From NCBI GenBank assembly GCA_947472795.1, contig CANJBL010000002.1, positions 186,001 through 250,000 on the forward strand: a DNA stretch of 64,000 bases, given 5' to 3'. Made by a program: the position numbers and the translations under genes. Under the pieces are notes generated by a model. That model was not told the DNA's origin. It did not search any database and saw nothing but the letters and a program-made list of their open reading frames with translations. Of the stretch, positions 61,849 to 64,000 are shown in pieces; within the stretch, counting starts at the first letter, position 1, and each line of letters starts with the position of its first letter. Source of the stretch: Fidelibacterota bacterium. Its GTDB lineage: Bacteria; Pseudomonadota; Alphaproteobacteria; Rhodospirillales; Rhodospirillaceae.

Positions 61849-62145
61849 CTACGCGCCGGAATTGCGTGGAGGGGATGCCTTTACCGCTGATGCGGTATGG
61901 CTTTGCTTTTCCTCATCATTCAACGCGAGCAACGCACTCACGACGGCGCCTAGCTGGCTTGATTCACCGTCTTGCATGTTCTCCTCCTCCGCAACTGAAA
62001 GAAGCCGCGCATCCACTTCCCACTGGTGCAGAATATCCAGCTTGCTGGTGCGGCTGAGCTCGGGATGCACAAGCACCTCTTTGGGCGTGGAGAAGAACTT
62101 GCTCGGGTTGGCTTTCGCGGCCTTGAGGTCGAACTGATGGGTCAT
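61849..62145 (-). CDS. Conserved hypothetical protein of the stress locus
   Basis: 98 residues from ATG 62145 (MTHQFDLKAAKANPSKFF). Motif region FFSTPKEVLVHPELSRTSKLDILHQWEVDARLLSVAEEENM resembles a small protein widespread in alphaproteobacteria; I cannot name a function. Acidic Ser-rich C-terminal tail. An exact EcfG promoter lies about 50-70 nt upstream, so it is a predicted general stress gene. Confidence 0.8.
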   Translation of the reverse strand: MTHQFDLKAAKANPSKFFSTPKEVLVHPELSRTSKLDILHQWEVDARLLSVAEEENMQDGESSQLGAVVSALLALNDEEKQSHTASAVKASPPRNSGA

Positions 62146-62192
62146 GGTGAGGTCCCTGAAAAACATGGCCTAAAAAATATGGCTGCTCAGGA

Positions 62193-62218
62193 AACGTGAT
62201 GTCGAAATCCAATGTTCC
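62193..62218 (-). promoter_or_regulatory. EcfG-type promoter of the gene at 61849-62145
   Basis: Minus strand: GGAAC (62218-62214), 17 nt, CGTT (62196-62193). Exact consensus. Confidence 0.8.
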
Positions 62219-62220
62219 AT

Positions 62221-62256
62221 CATCGACAGGCGCGCGAACATCGACAGGCGCGCGAA
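62221..62256. repeat. 18-bp perfect tandem duplication
   Basis: catcgacaggcgcgcgaa occurs twice in a row, at 62221-62238 and 62239-62256, right after the EcfG box of the minus gene. A recent slippage or regulatory duplication; no function assigned. Further right, TTGAAA (62287-62292) and TATAAT (62312-62317), 19 nt apart, could form a housekeeping promoter toward ecfG. Confidence 0.9.
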
Positions 62257-62361
62257 CGGTCTAAAATCAACTGAAAGTTGCTTTTATTGAAATTCTAGGC
62301 AACCCAAAATGTATAATGTCTTCTTTTTGCGGCATTTTATTGCCTCTACGCCATTTTTCCG

Positions 62362-62387
62362 GGAACCTAATCGGCCCATATGACGTT
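62362..62387 (+). promoter_or_regulatory. EcfG-type autoregulatory promoter of ecfG
   Basis: GGAAC (62362-62366), 17 nt, CGTT (62384-62387). Exact consensus, about 45 nt before the sigma start; implies positive autoregulation. Confidence 0.85.
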
Positions 62388-62430
62388 TGGGTTCCTGCCA
62401 TGTTTCATTGTTTTGTGAGGGCAGATTCTA

Positions 62431-62958
62431 ATGGCTGACAAATTCCAAGAGATGTTGCTGACCCACCTTCCCCGCCTGCAGGCTTACGCCGTCATGCTGA
62501 CGCGCGATCGTGCGGCTGCGGAAGACCTATTGCAGGAAACCGCGCTCAAGGCGTGGCGTGCGCAGTCGCAGTTCGCCGTGGACACCAACTTCACTGCTTG
62601 GATTTATAAAATTCTGCGGAACGAATACATCAGCTCTCTGCGTCGCAATAAGCGCAAGCCGTCTCGTCTCGATGATGTGCCGGAAGAGTTTCTGTCGCGC
62701 ATGGGCGCACAGGAAAATGATATTCTTTCGCGCGAAGTTGTACATGCAATGGGTAAGCTGCAGCCTGAACAACGTGAAGTTCTGGTCCTGATTTGCGCCA
62801 GCGGTCTGAGCTACGAAGAAGCTGCGGAATCTCTGGGCTGTTCCATCGGCACCATCAAGAGCCGCCTGTGGCGCGCGCGCGCATGGCCTCTTTGGTCCTC
62901 GGCGAGGGCGAGGCGGCCAAAGAAAGTGCAAAGGAAAGTGATGAACCTCCACGCTTGA
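62431..62958 (+). CDS. ecfG: General stress sigma factor EcfG, C-terminal tail probably frameshifted
   Basis: 175 residues in the current frame. Region 2: LPRLQAYAVMLTRDRAAAEDLLQETALKAW and FTAWIYKILRNEYIS; region 4: LQPEQREVLVLICASGLSYEEAAESLGCSIGTIKSRLWRARA. After that the frame gives a basic Trp-containing tail. If one GC unit of the (GC)6 tract at 62871-62882 is removed, the sequence continues WRARMASLVLGEGEAAKES to a stop at 62999, a more usual ending. Current start is supported by GAGGG upstream and an EcfG promoter. Partner of PhyR and NepR. Confidence 0.88.
   Translation: MADKFQEMLLTHLPRLQAYAVMLTRDRAAAEDLLQETALKAWRAQSQFAVDTNFTAWIYKILRNEYISSLRRNKRKPSRLDDVPEEFLSRMGAQENDILSREVVHAMGKLQPEQREVLVLICASGLSYEEAAESLGCSIGTIKSRLWRARAWPLWSSARARRPKKVQRKVMNLHA
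62871..62882 (+). repeat. (GC)6 dinucleotide tract inside ecfG
   Basis: Six GC units after the region 4 helix. A one-unit loss changes the frame to an alternative tail of about 40 residues. Such tracts mutate by slippage and are also error-prone in sequencing and assembly. Confidence 0.85.
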
Positions 62959-63032
62959 GCCGTTCAGCTGATTCGCAAGAAAGCAGGGCGTGGATGTAGC
63001 CGGCATTGGCTACACTGCGGAGGCGGACTACT

Positions 63033-63374
63033 ATGCATATCGGAATCGTGGGCGCCGCCATCGCGGCCCTTGAAAACACCTTCGATGACCCCGACCCCTT
63101 TGCGGGGCCCATTCTTGATCGGCTTTATTCAGCAATGAACGAGAAACCGCCTGCTAAATCTCCTCGCGCGAAGGCATCGGATGCCGAGCAATCCGATGCT
63201 CGTGGAGAGACCTCCGCAAAAATGAACCCCGCTTTCGACGTCTGGCTGGAGAACAAGCTGCACAAAATGTTTGATTCCGTGGCGGCGGAACCTCTGCCGG
63301 CGGAGCTGGTCAAATTGCTTGAGGAACTCGACAAGAAGACCTCGGACGGCGACAAGAACGACAGCAAGAGCTGA
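63033..63374 (+). CDS. NepR-like anti-sigma factor with N-terminal extension
   Basis: 113 residues from ATG 63033 (GGAGG upstream). The C-terminal half (FDVWLENKLHKMFDSVAAEPLPAELVKLLEELDKK) matches the NepR helices that clamp EcfG. Canonical NepR is about 60 residues; here an extra ~70-residue N-terminal part (with an Ala-rich start and a charged linker) precedes it. Starting at Met near 63136 would shorten it but lacks a ribosome site. It lies downstream of ecfG, the reverse of the usual nepR-ecfG order. Confidence 0.75.
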   Translation: MHIGIVGAAIAALENTFDDPDPFAGPILDRLYSAMNEKPPAKSPRAKASDAEQSDARGETSAKMNPAFDVWLENKLHKMFDSVAAEPLPAELVKLLEELDKKTSDGDKNDSKS

Positions 63375-63377
63375 GGC

Positions 63378-63403
63378 GGAACTCGGCCCATAGAGCCGGC
63401 GTT
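63378..63403 (+). promoter_or_regulatory. EcfG-type promoter of the PRC-barrel gene
   Basis: GGAAC (63378-63382), 17 nt, CGTT (63400-63403). Exact consensus, 43 nt before the start codon at 63446. Confidence 0.8.
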
Positions 63404-63445
63404 ATATCCTTCATCATATCCACCATTCAAAATTTCAGGTGATGC

Positions 63446-63718
63446 ATGACGAAGGAAATGTTACTCGCGCTGGGCTTAATCGCTGCTATTCCGCTTATAC
63501 CTGTGTATTCCCACGCCCAGGGCGTGCCACAGACCATAGCCAAATATAAAGTCGATATCACCAACGTCTCCACGGGTTTTCGCGGCAGCAAACTTATGGG
63601 TGCCGCCGTGGTGAACGAAAACAATGAGAAGATCGGCACGATCGATGACCTGATTGTCTCGCGGACTGACAAGGTGGTCTACGCCATCGTGTCTGTCGGC
63701 TCACCTTCTCCGTCATGA
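63446..63718 (+). pseudogene. Truncated PRC-barrel protein gene
   Basis: 90 codons. Signal peptide (LALGLIAAIPLIPVYSHAQ), then the first half of a PRC-barrel domain (ITNVSTGFRGSKLMGAAVVNENNEKIGTIDDLIVSRTDKVVYAIVSVG). Homologs continue GGFLG and another 40-60 residues; here the similarity ends abruptly at about 63697 and the frame stops after SPSPS. Downstream sequence belongs to a different gene family. The promoter is intact, so a shortened product may still be made. Confidence 0.75.
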
Positions 63719-63813
63719 CGATCAATGCCTGGAACCGCCTGAACATCGCGTTCCGAAACGTGCCGGGATCAAAAGACATCGCTTTTAGTCTTGATAGAGC
63801 CGGCCTGAGCTAA
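63700..63813 (+). pseudogene. 3' fragment of a carboxymuconolactone decarboxylase/AhpD-like gene
   Basis: From 63700 the frame encodes LTFSVMTINAWNRLNIAFRNV, then PGSKDIAF, to a stop at 63811-63813. The INAWNRLNIAFR motif is the conserved C-terminal helix of the carboxymuconolactone decarboxylase/AhpD-like family. There is no start or 5' part; it is fused head-on to the truncated PRC-barrel gene. Remains of a deletion or an assembly join. Confidence 0.7.
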
Positions 63814-63833
63814 CAGCACGACTACCAGCGCCA

Positions 63834-64000
63834 TTACGTGTGCGCGGTGACCCAGGCGGTTGTCTTTTCAAGAATATCGCCAGGCACCTCGTCCGCGAGC
63901 GCGTTGGCGATATCCGATACCTTTGTCGCACGCAGCCGCTTGCGCCATGCCTCATCGGCTTCCCACATCACACGCGCCACCCCGCACGGTTTGGGATCGC
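63834..64000 (-). CDS. Partial gene, possible Rrf2-type regulator C-terminus
   Basis: The last 54 residues of a minus-strand protein cut by the window end. CGVARVMWEADEAWRKRLRATKVSDIANAL resembles the C-terminal helix of Rrf2 regulators (Cys, VW, later a tladl-type end), but the match is weak. The rest lies outside the window. Confidence 0.4.
   Translation of the reverse strand, partial: DPKPCGVARVMWEADEAWRKRLRATKVSDIANALADEVPGDILEKTTAWVTAHT

Noticed and set aside
61601-62137. 178-residue plus-strand ORF over the stress gap
   Set aside because: Overlaps the minus-strand gene with an EcfG promoter, and carries no family motif.
1-64000. tRNA, rRNA, CRISPR, insertion sequences, toxin-antitoxin pairs
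   Set aside because: I looked for these by eye. No transposase motif, CRISPR-like regular repeat, rRNA sequence or tRNA cloverleaf was recognised. A tRNAscan or IS search would settle it.

Overview
The window looks like chromosomal DNA from an alphaproteobacterium with moderately high GC. The general stress response set PhyR, EcfG and NepR, the DUF2849-cysI-DUF934 arrangement, Zur-type zinc control and DUF1800/DUF1501 pairs all point to that class. I did not identify genus or species. I see no rRNA, tRNA, CRISPR array, transposase or prophage core. Both edges cut genes: a TonB-dependent receptor at the left and a possible regulator at the right.

Layout. 0-3.8 kb is a zinc-uptake locus: divergent znuA-DUF2946-TonB receptor and zur-znuC-znuB around a palindromic candidate Zur operator. 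3.8-7.7 kb holds a KdpD/KdpE-like two-component pair without kdpFABC, and an ECF sigma factor. 8-10.8 kb is a DUF1800/DUF1501 pair. 10.8-14.4 kb has an MFS transporter and a second two-component system. 14.7-21.8 kb carries envelope proteins, a cNMP-binding protein, YaaA, an AlkA-type glycosylase, SapC, a cyclase-like protein with altered catalytic residues, and a cupredoxin-like protein. 22-27 kb has an EAL phosphodiesterase, an outer-membrane protein and an AI-2E-family permease. 27.5-27.9 kb has a 23-residue lysine-block microprotein. 28-42 kb is mixed metabolism: hydrolase, cysteine synthase, GNAT, DUF885 peptidase-like protein, solute-binding protein, DUF3445, GH17-GT2 glucan synthase, RlmJ, HrpB. 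42-47 kb is signalling: a CheY-like protein, a REC-GGDEF cyclase and a 1233-residue hybrid kinase.

47.5-57 kb is a compact assimilatory sulfate reduction and siroheme block. The divergent cysD-cysNC and cobA-DUF2849-cysI-DUF934-cysH-hemD-hemB-siroheme dehydrogenase units together activate and reduce sulfate and build the siroheme that CysI needs. 57-63.8 kb is a general stress island: phyR, ecfG, a nepR-like gene and small envelope or stress genes. Five exact GGAAC-N16/17-CGTT boxes and two near matches lie upstream of its genes.

The most unusual observations are: (1) two copies of a composite repeat of about 167 bp made of two mirror-arranged CTAG-ended hairpins, whose arms differ between copies yet stay complementary; (2) the dense EcfG promoter island, with a (GC)6 tract at which the EcfG reading frame appears shifted; (3) the lysine-block microprotein followed by a structured RNA region and strong terminator; (4) a sharp junction between a truncated PRC-barrel gene and the 3' end of a carboxymuconolactone decarboxylase-like gene.
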